DNA of 64,000 nucleotides from Rhizobium sp. TH135 (GTDB taxonomy: Bacteria; Pseudomonadota; Alphaproteobacteria; Rhizobiales; Rhizobiaceae): the NCBI RefSeq assembly GCF_002855515.1, contig NZ_PKRP01000002.1:558001-622000 (forward strand), read 5' to 3'. Below are positions 26,639 through 36,071 of this stretch, piece after piece; the first letter of the stretch is position 1; each line of letters starts with the position of its first letter. A program made the translations under genes and the position numbers. Below the pieces are notes generated by a model. That model saw only the letters and a program-made list of their open reading frames with translations. It was not told the origin of the DNA and made no database searches.

Positions 26639-27778
26639 ATGAAGATCGGCGAGGAGTTCCTGGGGGTCAGATGTGGCGTCGCGCGGCATTCGAATGCGGT
26701 CGATTGGTCTGCGACGTCCCTCGGACCTGTCGAAGGCTGGCCCGTTTCACTCAAATCCGTCGTACGGACCGTACTCTCCACCCGCCAGCCCATGTCTTTC
26801 TGGTGGGGCGAGGAGTTGCTGCAGTTCCACAACGACGGCTATGCGCCGATGCTCGGCAACCGCGTAGATCACGCCATGGGCAGGCCTTTTCGCGAAGTCT
26901 GGTCCGATGTCTGGGACGCCATTTATCCCTTCATTCAGACAGCGCTATCCGGCGAAGGCACCTGGCAGGAAGATCTGCCGCTGGTCATGCAGCGCAACGG
27001 CTATGACGAGCAAACTTTCTGGACCTTCTCTTACAGCCCGCTCTACGACGATGACGGCAAGATTGCCGGTCTTCTGAACACGGTCACCGAGACAACCCAG
27101 GCGGTGGTCGACCGCAACGCCCTGGAAGAGGCCTATCACGAGGCCCAGAAGCATCTGGCCGAGCGTGGCCAGTATGAAGATGAGCTGAAGCTCCTCAACC
27201 GGGAGCTCGCCCATCGCATGAAAAATACGCTGGCTATGGTGCAGTCGATCATCAGCCAGAGCCTGCGTGGCGCGACGTCGATTTCCGAAGCGGCAACGAC
27301 GATCGGTGCGCGCATCCAGACCTTGGCAAAGGCACAGGACGTGCTCACCGGCATGAGTGTCACGGCTGCCGAAATTTCGGCGATCGCGCGAACCGCGGTT
27401 GCGCCGCATGTCGATGGCGACGACCGGATTGCGATCGATGGCCCCCAGGTCTACCTCTCGGCCCAGCAGGCGCTTGGCCTCTCTCTGGCGATCCACGAAC
27501 TTGCGACCAACGCCACGAAATATGGCGCGCTGTCCCGTCCGGAAGGCCGCGTGACCATTCAGTGGGACAAGCAGTCGGAAAACGGCTTCACGTTCGACTG
27601 GCAGGAAAGCGGCGGCCCGCCGGTCACAGAGCCGACACGCCGCGGCTTCGGCTCACGCCTGACCGAACGCGTCGTATCCGTTCTTTTCCAGGGCCAGGCA
27701 GCGATCCGCTTCGAGCCCAAGGGCGTGGCCTTTTCCCTGGTCGGCAAGCTGCAGAACGCGGACGAACTCGACGTGTGA
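26639..27778 (+). CDS. PAS-HWE sensor histidine kinase
   Basis: A 379-residue soluble kinase. A PAS-like domain (about 20-155, with FWWGEELLQFHNDGYAPMLG) precedes an HWE-type kinase core whose phosphorylated residue is H192 in RELAHRMKNTLAMVQSI. The ATP-binding part has IHELATNATKYGAL (N-box) and GFGSRL. HWE kinases in alphaproteobacteria often feed the PhyR-NepR-EcfG general stress pathway, and the upstream EcfG-like promoter would make a feedback link. No response regulator is adjacent. The ATG at 26639 is used; a TTG three bases earlier is also open. Confidence 0.88.
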   Translation: MKIGEEFLGVRCGVARHSNAVDWSATSLGPVEGWPVSLKSVVRTVLSTRQPMSFWWGEELLQFHNDGYAPMLGNRVDHAMGRPFREVWSDVWDAIYPFIQTALSGEGTWQEDLPLVMQRNGYDEQTFWTFSYSPLYDDDGKIAGLLNTVTETTQAVVDRNALEEAYHEAQKHLAERGQYEDELKLLNRELAHRMKNTLAMVQSIISQSLRGATSISEAATTIGARIQTLAKAQDVLTGMSVTAAEISAIARTAVAPHVDGDDRIAIDGPQVYLSAQQALGLSLAIHELATNATKYGALSRPEGRVTIQWDKQSENGFTFDWQESGGPPVTEPTRRGFGSRLTERVVSVLFQGQAAIRFEPKGVAFSLVGKLQNADELDV

Positions 27779-27866
27779 TCGGCACTGGCGAGGACGCCAC
27801 GAACCGAGACGCTTGACCCTTCCGCCCACTCATGGCACCAGACGGGCCTCGACATGAGCCAAGCCG

Positions 27867-28835
27867 ATGGATAGCCCGATGAACACGCCCCTTGCCCCGC
27901 ACATGGACCCCAAGCGCTCCTTTCAGGCGCTGATCCTGACGCTGCACGCCTACTGGGCAGACAAGGGTTGTGCTGTGCTCCAGCCCTATGACATGGAAGT
28001 CGGCGCTGGCACCTTCCATCCGGCCACCACGCTGCGTGCGCTAGGCCCCAAGCCCTGGCGTGCCGCTTACGTCCAGCCCTCGCGTCGTCCTTCGGACGGC
28101 CGCTATGGCGAAAACCCGAACCGCTTGCAGCACTACTACCAGTATCAGGTCATCCTGAAGCCGAATCCGTCCAACCTGCAGGAGCTCTATCTCGGCTCGC
28201 TGAAGGCGATCGGTCTCGATCCGCTGCTGCATGACATCCGCTTCGTCGAGGACGACTGGGAAAGCCCGACGCTGGGCGCCTGGGGTCTCGGCTGGGAATG
28301 CTGGTGCGACGGCATGGAAGTCTCGCAGTTCACCTACTTCCAGGCTGTTTGCGGCATCGACTGCTCGCCGGTCGCCGGTGAACTCACCTACGGTCTCGAG
28401 CGCCTCGCCATGTATGTCCAGGGCGTCGACAACGTCTACGACCTCAACTTCAACGGCCGCGAAGGCGAAGAGAAGATCTCCTACGGCGACGTCTTCCTGC
28501 AGGCCGAGCAGGAATATTCCCGCCACAACTTCGAATTCGCCAACACCGAGATGCTGCATCGCCACTTCATCGATGCCGAGAAGGAATGCCAGGCCCTGCT
28601 CGCCGCCGGCGCTCCCGCCGACAGCGAAAACCAGCGCCTGCACAAATGCGTCTTCCCGGCCTATGACCAGTGCATCAAGGCCTCCCACATCTTCAACCTG
28701 CTCGATGCCCGCGGCGTCATCTCGGTCACCGAACGCCAGGCTTATATCGGCCGCGTGCGCGCGCTGGCCAAAAGCTGCGGCGAGGCTTTCCTGCTGACGG
28801 ATGCGGGTGGCGCGAATTTCGGTCGGGCGGCTTGA
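27867..28835 (+). CDS. glyQ: Glycyl-tRNA synthetase alpha subunit
   Basis: Catalytic subunit of the bacterial alpha2-beta2 glycyl-tRNA synthetase. The 322-residue protein is highly conserved: [52 protein letters not shown] and [15 protein letters not shown]. The start could be ATG 27867 or ATG 27879 ([15 protein letters not shown]). Its partner glyS lies more than 7 kb downstream with six genes between, including a divergently oriented two-component pair. Confidence 0.96.
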   Translation: MDSPMNTPLAPHMDPKRSFQALILTLHAYWADKGCAVLQPYDMEVGAGTFHPATTLRALGPKPWRAAYVQPSRRPSDGRYGENPNRLQHYYQYQVILKPNPSNLQELYLGSLKAIGLDPLLHDIRFVEDDWESPTLGAWGLGWECWCDGMEVSQFTYFQAVCGIDCSPVAGELTYGLERLAMYVQGVDNVYDLNFNGREGEEKISYGDVFLQAEQEYSRHNFEFANTEMLHRHFIDAEKECQALLAAGAPADSENQRLHKCVFPAYDQCIKASHIFNLLDARGVISVTERQAYIGRVRALAKSCGEAFLLTDAGGANFGRAA

Positions 28836-28938
28836 GCCAGCAAGGCGGCTCCGCAGCCGCCTGCATGCGAGCGGTCGATCAACCTTGAATTGAAACAGAA
28901 GTCGGTTAGCATCCCTTCGATTCGTGGAAAGGGAAATG

Positions 28939-29328
28939 ATGAATACGGCTCGCTCTCTTCTGACTATGGCTGCTTTTTCGGCTGCGCTGATCTCTGGCGC
29001 CGGCTTGGCGAATGCCGAAACATCCGACTGGATGTCGGGCAAGGTCGTTTTCAAATACGCTGACAAGCTCGGCGTTAACGGCCTGATCGTGACCAAGATG
29101 GAATGCAAGGACAGTGGCGAGCGCGGTCTCGGCGTGGAGAGCGCTTTGGTGCGGTTGCATTACCAGCCGAACAGCCAGAACATCGACTGGCGCATCGATG
29201 GCTGGAACAACCTCGAAGAGAACAAGAAATACTGGGCAAGCAGAGGCTTCGAGCTAGCCTCCTATACCGTCTTCAAGCGCGCCAAGTCGGGATTGCGACT
29301 GTTCTGCACCGTCTATACCGAGAAGTGA
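28939..29328 (+). CDS. Secreted protein of unknown function
   Basis: A 129-residue product with a signal peptide (MNTARSLLTMAAFSAALISG, cleavage near ANA/ET, about residue 26). The mature part of about 103 residues is rich in Lys, Trp and Tyr, with two Cys (MECKDSG and LFCTVYT) that could form a disulfide. GGAAAGGGAA lies upstream; the adjacent ATG at 28936 is equally possible. I do not recognise the family. It sits between glyQ and a convergent response regulator. Confidence 0.75.
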   Translation: MNTARSLLTMAAFSAALISGAGLANAETSDWMSGKVVFKYADKLGVNGLIVTKMECKDSGERGLGVESALVRLHYQPNSQNIDWRIDGWNNLEENKKYWASRGFELASYTVFKRAKSGLRLFCTVYTEK

Positions 29329-29381
29329 CGCCACGCCGGCGCGCATGGCCGGATGGTTGCTGCGCGCCGAAAGTCGCCCTC

Positions 29382-29783
29382 CTAGAATTCCAGCCCCGCC
29401 GCCACCCGGTTCTCGATCCGGACTACCAGGCCGTTGATCTTCGCCATCAGCACATCGAAGTCGATCGGTTTGGTGAGGTAGCTCTCGGCACCGGCGCCGA
29501 GCCCCTCGATCATCTTTTCCCGGTCGGCCAGCGCCGTGAGGAACAGGAACGGCATGTTGGCGAATTGCGGGTGGTTGATCTGCAGTTCGCCGAGCATGGA
29601 GATCCCGTCCATTTCCGGCATGGTGATGTCAGAGATGACGATATCGGGACGCTGGGTCAGGATCTTGTCGAGGCCCTCCTTGCCGTTTTCCGCCTGCAGC
29701 ACGCGGATGCCGGCCTCCTCGAGTTCCTCGACGATCAGTTCCCGGACGTCTCTTTCGTCTTCAACGCAAAGCACTGTGATCAT
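29382..29783 (-). CDS. Single-domain response regulator (CheY-like receiver)
   Basis: A 133-residue receiver with acidic pair VEDE, phospho-acceptor Asp in VISDITMPEMDG, Thr in FLTAL and Lys in LTKPID, and no output domain. It would pass phosphate on or act by protein contact. The start at ATG 29783 (MITVLCVEDE) is used. It begins 27 bases after the stop of the kinase gene and is almost surely its partner, forming a kinase-receiver pair. Confidence 0.92.
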   Translation of the reverse strand: MITVLCVEDERDVRELIVEELEEAGIRVLQAENGKEGLDKILTQRPDIVISDITMPEMDGISMLGELQINHPQFANMPFLFLTALADREKMIEGLGAGAESYLTKPIDFDVLMAKINGLVVRIENRVAAGLEF

Positions 29784-29810
29784 GGCATTGTCCTTTCTGA
29801 TCACGACACA

Positions 29811-31823
29811 TCAAGCGACGCTGACCTCCGGCGCCGGTTCGATCGTTTCTGGGATGACCGGTCCCTGGACCGGCAGCACGAGGGTAAAGCAGGTGCCCTT
29901 GCCGCGTTCACTTTCGACGAAGATATCTCCGTCATGCAGCGTCACGATCTGCTTGACGAGGGACAGGCCGATGCCCGTCCCGGCAATGCCGGTCGAGGTG
30001 CGGGCGCGGAAATAGGGCTGGAAGAGTTTGGGCACATCCTCGGCGTCGATGCCGACGCCTTCGTCCTTGACAGAAAGGAAGACGAAACCATCCTCTTCCC
30101 AGCCACGAATGGTGATGTCAGGCGCGCGCGGCGCATATTTGACGGCGTTGGACAGCAGGTTGGTCAGGACCTGCGAGATCCCAAGCGCGTCGCAACGGAT
30201 CACCGGCGGCAGGCCCTCGATCTGGGCATCGAAGCGGTGATGCTGCGATGAGAGCTTCTGCCGCTTGAGTGCTTGCTCGATCAGCTTGTGCAGCGAGCAG
30301 TCGACGAGCGACAGCTCGATCTTGCCGGTATCGATCCTGCCCGCCGACAGGAAGCTCTCCATCAACTCCACCATGCGGGCAACCGCAGAGCGGACCTGCT
30401 GTGTCTTGTCGGTGAGAAAGCGCGCGTCCATCTCGCCCTTCTTGCGCTGGATGCGCTGGGCGGCGCCATCGATGATCGCAAGCGGAGTGCGGAATTCGTG
30501 GCTGGTCATCGCCACGAACTGCCGCTGCATGGCATTGATGTTCTTTTCCTGCTGCAGCGCCTCTTCGAGCGCCGCCGCCTGGGCCGCGATCTCTGCCGTG
30601 CGCTGGCGCACCGTCTTTTCCAGCTCGTCGCGGTTGCGGATCAGCTCCTTCTCCGCCCGCTTGCGCAGCGTGATGTCGCTGTAGCTCAGCACATAGCCGC
30701 CGTTCGACAGCGGCTCGGAACGGACGGTCAGCACCTTGCCGCTCTTGCGCTCACGCTCGAAACTGTAGGGAAGCCCAAGCGCTGCCTGCTCGACGCGTTC
30801 GCGCACCATGGCCTCGGGGTCACCGTCGCCCCATTCGCCTCGGCTGGCATTGTAGCGCAGGATGTCCTCGAACTTGGACCCCGGCGGGAACATCTCGGGC
30901 GGAATGTTCATCAAGTCATAAAGCCGACGATTGGCCATCAACAGCCGCGAGCGATTGTCGAAGACGCCGATCCCGCCTGGGATCGCATCGAAGACCTGCT
31001 CCAGCAGCCCAAAGGCCTTGCGCTGGTCGGCGGTCGCGATCGCCACCTCGGCAAACAGGTCGGAGGACGGGCCGCGAATTCGCCAAACATGCACCTTGAC
31101 CGGATAGACCGTTCCGTTGCGCCGCCGCTGGATCGCATCGAAGGTGATGCTGCGTGCGCTCCCGTCGACCAGCGGCATCAGCTTGGCGCGGTAGTCCAGC
31201 TCCGATAGCCCGACCTTCAGCGAGGCGGGTGTCATGCCGCAGAGCGCCTCCGCCGAATAGCCGGTACGCACGCTCGCAGTCGCATTCGTCCGGCTGATCG
31301 TGAACCTCAGCGGATCAAAGATGTAGATCTCGTCGGTCGACAACTCCACCATGTCGATCAGAGAGGCCGTGCAGCCATTGCGCAGCTGGATGATCGGGCC
31401 GAACTCCTGGGCGAGTACCCGCAGCGCAGACAGGCTCTCGACGTTGATCGGCCTTTCGCTGCGGCTGAAGAAGACGGCCGTGCCGAAATCCGGATCGCCG
31501 GCAACCGATATCGGTATCCAGTAGGGGATGAGATCCTCTCGCTCGGCGATGCATTCGGGCATGCGTGCGCCCGACGGCAGGTCGAGCGGCAGTTCCATCT
31601 GGTCTGCCGTGTTGTTGTGAAAGAGCCGCTGCCGATCCTGACCCGCCTCGCGGATATAGATGGCCGCCATGTCGGAGAGATCGAGCTGCGGCAGTGACGT
31701 CAGCACGCCGAGAATGCTTTTCAGCGTGTCGCTGAGCCGTCGTTCGGGGATCGCCGCCTTGAGAATGTCTCGGCTTGCGAGCAGTGCCCACATGGGCAGA
31801 TTGTTCCAGGTCGTTGCTTGCAT
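29811..31823 (-). CDS. PAS-domain sensor histidine kinase
   Basis: A 670-residue kinase without membrane segments. An N-terminal GAF-like region (about 15-150) and a PAS (about 155-270) come first. A second PAS (PAS_7-like, 275-390), a coiled coil (388-432), and a HisKA domain with H442 in FVAMTSHEFRTP follow. HATPase has N559 (NLLSNAVKYAP), DEGVGI (587-592) and GTGIGLSL (615-622). I use the ATG at 31823 because GGAG sits seven bases before it; an ATG at 31859 lacks a ribosome site. It is paired with the downstream receiver gene. The signal is unknown and presumably cytoplasmic. Confidence 0.9.
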   Translation of the reverse strand: MQATTWNNLPMWALLASRDILKAAIPERRLSDTLKSILGVLTSLPQLDLSDMAAIYIREAGQDRQRLFHNNTADQMELPLDLPSGARMPECIAEREDLIPYWIPISVAGDPDFGTAVFFSRSERPINVESLSALRVLAQEFGPIIQLRNGCTASLIDMVELSTDEIYIFDPLRFTISRTNATASVRTGYSAEALCGMTPASLKVGLSELDYRAKLMPLVDGSARSITFDAIQRRRNGTVYPVKVHVWRIRGPSSDLFAEVAIATADQRKAFGLLEQVFDAIPGGIGVFDNRSRLLMANRRLYDLMNIPPEMFPPGSKFEDILRYNASRGEWGDGDPEAMVRERVEQAALGLPYSFERERKSGKVLTVRSEPLSNGGYVLSYSDITLRKRAEKELIRNRDELEKTVRQRTAEIAAQAAALEEALQQEKNINAMQRQFVAMTSHEFRTPLAIIDGAAQRIQRKKGEMDARFLTDKTQQVRSAVARMVELMESFLSAGRIDTGKIELSLVDCSLHKLIEQALKRQKLSSQHHRFDAQIEGLPPVIRCDALGISQVLTNLLSNAVKYAPRAPDITIRGWEEDGFVFLSVKDEGVGIDAEDVPKLFQPYFRARTSTGIAGTGIGLSLVKQIVTLHDGDIFVESERGKGTCFTLVLPVQGPVIPETIEPAPEVSVA

Positions 31824-32026
31824 GCGACAGCTCCGCTGCAAAACCTCTTGGAATCCCATATTAGCGGTTACGGATTAATGGAGCGGTTCCTAATTCCCCG
31901 CAATTTGAACCATCGGTCGTGTCATTCCCGCACGCTTTTGGCTGATATCGAATGAAACTTGCATCATGACTTTGCATCCATGACCCGCTAACGTGCGGCC
32001 AATTCAGCTGGGGAGCCTTGCACACC

Positions 32027-32578
32027 ATGTTCACGACACTTGCCATCCTCGCCGCCATCGGCGCCTACCTCGTCTTCATCTACAACGGCCTGGTGAAGGC
32101 CCGGCAGATGGCCGAGGAAGCCTGGTCGGGCATCGATGTGCAGCTGAAGCGCCGTGCAGACCTGATCCCCAACCTGATCGAGACGGTGAAGGGTTATGCC
32201 GGCCACGAGAAGGGCACGCTCGAAAGTGTCATCGAGCTGCGCAACAAGGCCCAGGCCGTGCCGGCAGGCGATGTCGCGGGCCGCGCCCAGGCGGAAGGCC
32301 TGCTTGGAGCCGCACTGGGCAAGATTATTGCGCTCGCCGAAGCCTATCCGGATCTCAAGGCTAACGAGAACTTTCTCGAACTGCAGAAGTCGCTCGAAAC
32401 CGTCGAAGGCGAGATCCAGATGTCGCGCCGCTATTACAATGGCGCCGCGCGTGATCTGAACGTCAAGGTCGAGAGCTTCCCCAACAACCTCGTTGCCGGC
32501 CAGTTCGGCTTCTCGAAGAAACCCTATTTCGAGATTGCCAACGAGGCCGACCGTGCGGTACCGACGGTCAAGTTCTGA
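32027..32578 (+). CDS. lemA: LemA family protein
   Basis: A 183-residue membrane-anchored protein: one N-terminal helix (about 3-20, TLAILAAIGAYLVFIYNGLV) and a mostly helical outer part with the family pattern AWSGIDVQLKRRADLIPNL, SRRYYNGAARDLN and FPNNLVA. GGGGAG precedes the ATG at 32027; an earlier TTG is less likely. LemA genes are commonly paired with TPM or DUF2207 membrane-protein genes. Here the DUF2207 gene is present but aroA lies between them. Confidence 0.92.
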   Translation: MFTTLAILAAIGAYLVFIYNGLVKARQMAEEAWSGIDVQLKRRADLIPNLIETVKGYAGHEKGTLESVIELRNKAQAVPAGDVAGRAQAEGLLGAALGKIIALAEAYPDLKANENFLELQKSLETVEGEIQMSRRYYNGAARDLNVKVESFPNNLVAGQFGFSKKPYFEIANEADRAVPTVKF

Positions 32579-32589
32579 CGTCCGCTAGA

Positions 32590-32634
32590 GCGGGTTCCGG
32601 AAAAGTGTTCTGCGGTTTTCCGACCAGAACCCGC
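32590..32634. repeat. Rhizobial-type intergenic palindromic element
   Basis: A nested inverted repeat: GCGGGTTC (32590-32597) pairs with GAACCCGC (32627-32634) and CGGAAAA (32598-32604) with TTTTCCG (32616-32622). The arrangement resembles the short dispersed 'GGAAAA...TTTTCC' palindromes I know from Rhizobium and Agrobacterium intergenic regions. Only one copy is visible here. Confidence 0.6.
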
Positions 32635-32651
32635 GACAGAAGAAAAAAACG

Positions 32652-32677
32652 AGGCAGGCTTGTTTGCAAGCCTGCCT
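32652..32677. terminator. Hairpin between lemA and aroA
   Basis: AGGCAGGCTTG (32652-32662) pairs perfectly with CAAGCCTGCCT (32667-32677) around TTTG. An A-run precedes it, so the T-run is on the minus strand; on the plus strand it has no U-tract. It probably separates lemA from the aroA transcript. Confidence 0.6.
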
Positions 32678-32703
32678 GGGACGATGTGTAGAGACTGGGA
32701 TCC

Positions 32704-33969
32704 ATGACGACTGACAGTGTGACCATCCTTCCGCCCACCCATGCCCTGACGGGCAAGGTGAGCCCTCCGGGTTCGAAATCCATCACCAACCGCGCGCTTC
32801 TCTTGGCAGGCCTCGCCAAGGGGACGAGCCGGTTGACCGGCGCCCTGAAGAGCGACGACACGCGTTACATGGCGGACGCACTGTGCCAGATGGGCGTGAC
32901 CGTCGAGGAGCCGGATGCCACCACCTTCGTCGTCACAAGCACCGGCGAGTTGAAGGCGCCTGCCGACCCGCTTTTTCTCGGTAATGCCGGCACCGCCACC
33001 CGCTTCCTGACTGCCGCTCTGGCCCTCGGCCACGGTCGCTACGTCGTCGATGGCGACGAGCACATGCGCAAGCGCCCCATCAAGCCGCTCGTCGAGGCGC
33101 TGCAGTCGCTTGGCGTGGCCATCGCCGCCCCCTCGGGCTGCCCGCCTGTTGCGATCGACGCCAATGGCGCCTTCAAGAAGAACCACGTTGTCATCGATGC
33201 TGGTCTGTCGAGCCAGTATGTCTCGGCCCTGCAGATGGCAGCCGCCTGCGGTTCCGAGCCGTTCACCATCGAACTTGCAGGTGCCGATATCGGCGCCCGC
33301 GGCTACATCGACCTGACGATGTCGGCCATGCGTGCCTTCGGCGCCAAGGTCGAGCAGCCGACAGCGGCCTCCTGGCGCATCGAGCCGACGGGATACACCG
33401 CAACCGATTTCCACATCGAGCCGGACGCGTCTGCTGCGACCTATCTCTGGGGCGCGGAAGTGCTGACCAAGGGCCAGATCGACATCGGCACACCGTCTGA
33501 CGCTTTCACCCAGCCGGATGCCAAGGCCTATGACGTGATCGCCCAGTTCCCGCACATGCCCGCCGTCATCGACGGCAGCCAGATGCAGGATGCGATCCCG
33601 ACGATTGCCGTGCTCGCCGCCTTCAACGAGACGCCGGTGCGCTTCGTTGGCATCGAGAACCTGCGCGTTAAGGAATGCGATCGCATCCGCGCCGTCTCGA
33701 CAGGTCTCAACAACATCCGCGAGGGCCTGGCGAGGGAAGAGGGCGACGACCTCCTGGTCTTCTCCGACCCCTCGCTCGCGGGCCAGTCGCTGCCGGCTGA
33801 CATCGACACCTTCGCTGATCACCGCATCGCCATGAGCTTTGCGCTCGCGGGCCTGAAGATCCGCGACATTACCATCCTTGATCCCGCCTGCGTTGGCAAA
33901 ACCTATCCCGGCTACTGGGATGCGCTCGCCTCGCTCGGCGTCGACCTCGTCAGGAACGACCAGAAATGA
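32704..33969 (+). CDS. aroA: 3-phosphoshikimate 1-carboxyvinyltransferase (EPSP synthase)
   Basis: Transfers the enolpyruvyl group of PEP to shikimate-3-phosphate in aromatic amino acid synthesis. The 421-residue protein has K25 in [27 protein letters not shown] (92-106), [35 protein letters not shown] and [10 protein letters not shown]. The RFL and SSQYVS variants look more like the fungal AROM domain than E. coli AroA; Phe101 stands where E. coli has Pro101, and G96 is kept. The stop overlaps the DUF2207 start (ATGA). Rhizobia often carry another aroA near rpsA, so this may be a second form; that is inference. Confidence 0.9.
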   Translation: MTTDSVTILPPTHALTGKVSPPGSKSITNRALLLAGLAKGTSRLTGALKSDDTRYMADALCQMGVTVEEPDATTFVVTSTGELKAPADPLFLGNAGTATRFLTAALALGHGRYVVDGDEHMRKRPIKPLVEALQSLGVAIAAPSGCPPVAIDANGAFKKNHVVIDAGLSSQYVSALQMAAACGSEPFTIELAGADIGARGYIDLTMSAMRAFGAKVEQPTAASWRIEPTGYTATDFHIEPDASAATYLWGAEVLTKGQIDIGTPSDAFTQPDAKAYDVIAQFPHMPAVIDGSQMQDAIPTIAVLAAFNETPVRFVGIENLRVKECDRIRAVSTGLNNIREGLAREEGDDLLVFSDPSLAGQSLPADIDTFADHRIAMSFALAGLKIRDITILDPACVGKTYPGYWDALASLGVDLVRNDQK

Positions 33970-35900
33970 TGTCTCTCCTCCGTCTGTGCTCCGCTTTCCT
34001 TCTTGTTCTCTGGATGGCATGCGGCGCGCAGGCCGAGGAAGTCATCCGCGATTACCACGCCGATATCACGGTGGCTCCTGATGCCACGATCGAGGTGACG
34101 GAAACGATCACAGTCTATGCTGAGGGGGACAAGATCCAGCGCGGCATCTTCCGCGATTTTCCGCTCTACGCCCAGGACGCACGCGGCTTCCGCCAGAAGG
34201 TCGATTTCGACCTGATCTCGGTCGAGCGGGACGGCCGCTCAGAGAACTTCCACACGGAAAACGTCACCGGCGGAATACGGATCTATACGGGGTCCGCTGA
34301 CGTTTTTCTGCGTCCAGGCGAGTATGTTTACACGCTCACCTACCGGACTGGACGTCAAATCCGCTATTTCGACGATCACGATGAGCTCTATTGGAATGTG
34401 ACGGGCACGGGCTGGTTGTTTCCTATTGATCGTGCCGGGGCCACAGTCGTATTGCCCGACGGTGCGGTCCCGACAAAGACCACCTTCTTCACCGGGCCTG
34501 TTGGCTCGCAGGCTCAGAATGCCCGTGAAGTCCCGGGATCGGATGGCCTTGAGTTTCAGACCACACGGCAACTCGGTCCTGGCGAAGGCCTGACCATCGT
34601 GCTCGCCTTCGACAAGGGCGTGGTCGCTGCCCCCTCGTCAGAAGACAGCACCTGGTGGTTCATCCGCGACAATCTCAACACGATCATCGGCTTTGGCGGC
34701 CTTGCCGTGATTTTCCTCTACTACCTGCGCTCCTGGGCAACGGTCGGCCGCGACCCGCCGAAGGGCGTCGTCATACCGCGCTGGGATCCGCCGGAAGGCA
34801 TCTCGCCAGCGCTGGTCAACTACATCGATAACAAGGGCTTCTCGGGTGCCGGCTGGACGGCACTGTCCGCTGCCGCGCTCGATCTCGCGGTCAAGGGCTA
34901 TGTCGAGCTCGACGATCTCGACAGCCGCATCACGATCCGCCGCACGGGCAAGGCCATTACCGGAAAGCTGCAGGCCGGCGAAGCCGCCCTCGTGGCGGAG
35001 ATACCCTCTGCCGGGGACGCGCTCGTCATCGACAAGGCCAACGGCAAGAAGGTGCAATCGGTTGGCAACCGCTTCCGCCAGGCCATCGAGAAAGAACATC
35101 GGAACAAGTACTACAAAGGCAATGCCGGCTATACCTCGCTCGGCATCGGCCTCTCGATCGCCGTCGTCGCCTCGCTTTTCATCTTCGGCGACCTAAGCGA
35201 GGACGTCTACGCGCTGATCTTCGTCCCGACCTTCTTCTCGATCTTCTTCGGCACCTTCACCATCGGCCTCGTCAACATGTTCCGCGGCGGTCGCTCGCTG
35301 TTCAGCAAGATCATCGCCGTACTCGCGCTCGCACTGATCGGTTTCGTCGCGCTCTCGACCCTCGGGCTGATGCTGATCTCGATGTGGATGGATCTGGAGG
35401 CAACCCACCAGTTCCCGGTCCTCATTGCCTTCGGCGGCATCCTTCTGATCAACATGCTCTTCTTCTTCCTGATGGGCGCGCCGACCCCGCTTGGCCGCAA
35501 GTTGATGGACGGCATCGAGGGCCTGCGCATCTATCTGACGCTCGCCGAAAAGGACCGGATGAACATGGCCGGCGCCCCGACCATGTCGCCTAGCCACTTC
35601 GAAAAGCTCCTGCCTTATGCGGTGGCTCTCGGCGTCGAAAAGCCCTGGTCGCAAGCCTTCGAAACCTGGCTTGCCACGGCAGCAGCCGGCGCCGCGGCCG
35701 CCGCTTACAGCCCCGGCTGGTACCACGGCACAAATCCCGGCGGCTTTGGCGACCGCATCGGCGGCTTCTCCTCCTCCATGACCTCGACCATCGCCTCCAC
35801 CATTCCGACACCCCCTCCTTCCAGCTCCTCGTCGTCCTCAGGCTTCTCCGGCGGCTCCTCCGGTGGCGGCGGTGGCGGCGGTGGCGGGGGAGGGTGGTAG
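33966..35900 (+). CDS. DUF2207 domain membrane protein
   Basis: A 644-residue protein with a signal peptide (residues 1-23, ending ACGAQA/EE), an outer DUF2207 beta-rich domain (about 25-220), a membrane helix (about 238-254) and a cytoplasmic region. A cluster of three further helices (about 390-500) and a Ser/Gly tail ([16 protein letters not shown]) end the protein. Gly-rich tails are typical of this family. The role is unknown; association with LemA is common. It overlaps aroA by four bases, so aroA and this gene are translationally coupled. Confidence 0.9.
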   Translation: MMSLLRLCSAFLLVLWMACGAQAEEVIRDYHADITVAPDATIEVTETITVYAEGDKIQRGIFRDFPLYAQDARGFRQKVDFDLISVERDGRSENFHTENVTGGIRIYTGSADVFLRPGEYVYTLTYRTGRQIRYFDDHDELYWNVTGTGWLFPIDRAGATVVLPDGAVPTKTTFFTGPVGSQAQNAREVPGSDGLEFQTTRQLGPGEGLTIVLAFDKGVVAAPSSEDSTWWFIRDNLNTIIGFGGLAVIFLYYLRSWATVGRDPPKGVVIPRWDPPEGISPALVNYIDNKGFSGAGWTALSAAALDLAVKGYVELDDLDSRITIRRTGKAITGKLQAGEAALVAEIPSAGDALVIDKANGKKVQSVGNRFRQAIEKEHRNKYYKGNAGYTSLGIGLSIAVVASLFIFGDLSEDVYALIFVPTFFSIFFGTFTIGLVNMFRGGRSLFSKIIAVLALALIGFVALSTLGLMLISMWMDLEATHQFPVLIAFGGILLINMLFFFLMGAPTPLGRKLMDGIEGLRIYLTLAEKDRMNMAGAPTMSPSHFEKLLPYAVALGVEKPWSQAFETWLATAAAGAAAAAYSPGWYHGTNPGGFGDRIGGFSSSMTSTIASTIPTPPPSSSSSSSGFSGGSSGGGGGGGGGGGW

Positions 35901-35955
35901 CCACCCACCTCCCCCTTGCGGAGGGAGGTCGCCGCCAAGCGGCGGGTGGGGGTGA
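35901..35955. repeat. Nested palindromic element after the DUF2207 gene
   Basis: Outer CCACCC (35901-35906) with GGGTGG (35944-35949) encloses ACCTCCC/GGGAGGT (35907-35913, 35923-35929) and CCGCC-AAGC-GGCGG (35932-35945). It resembles other dispersed GC-rich palindromes of rhizobia and could also end the DUF2207 transcript. Confidence 0.45.
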
Positions 35956-36071
35956 CACGCTTTCAGCCGCCTGATCCACCAACCATTTTGCACGCATCCA
36001 TGGATGACTTTTGCCGCGCGGCTTGCTAAGTCCGCCGCAGCCTTCTGCAACAAGCGAAAAAGTCTCAATCG

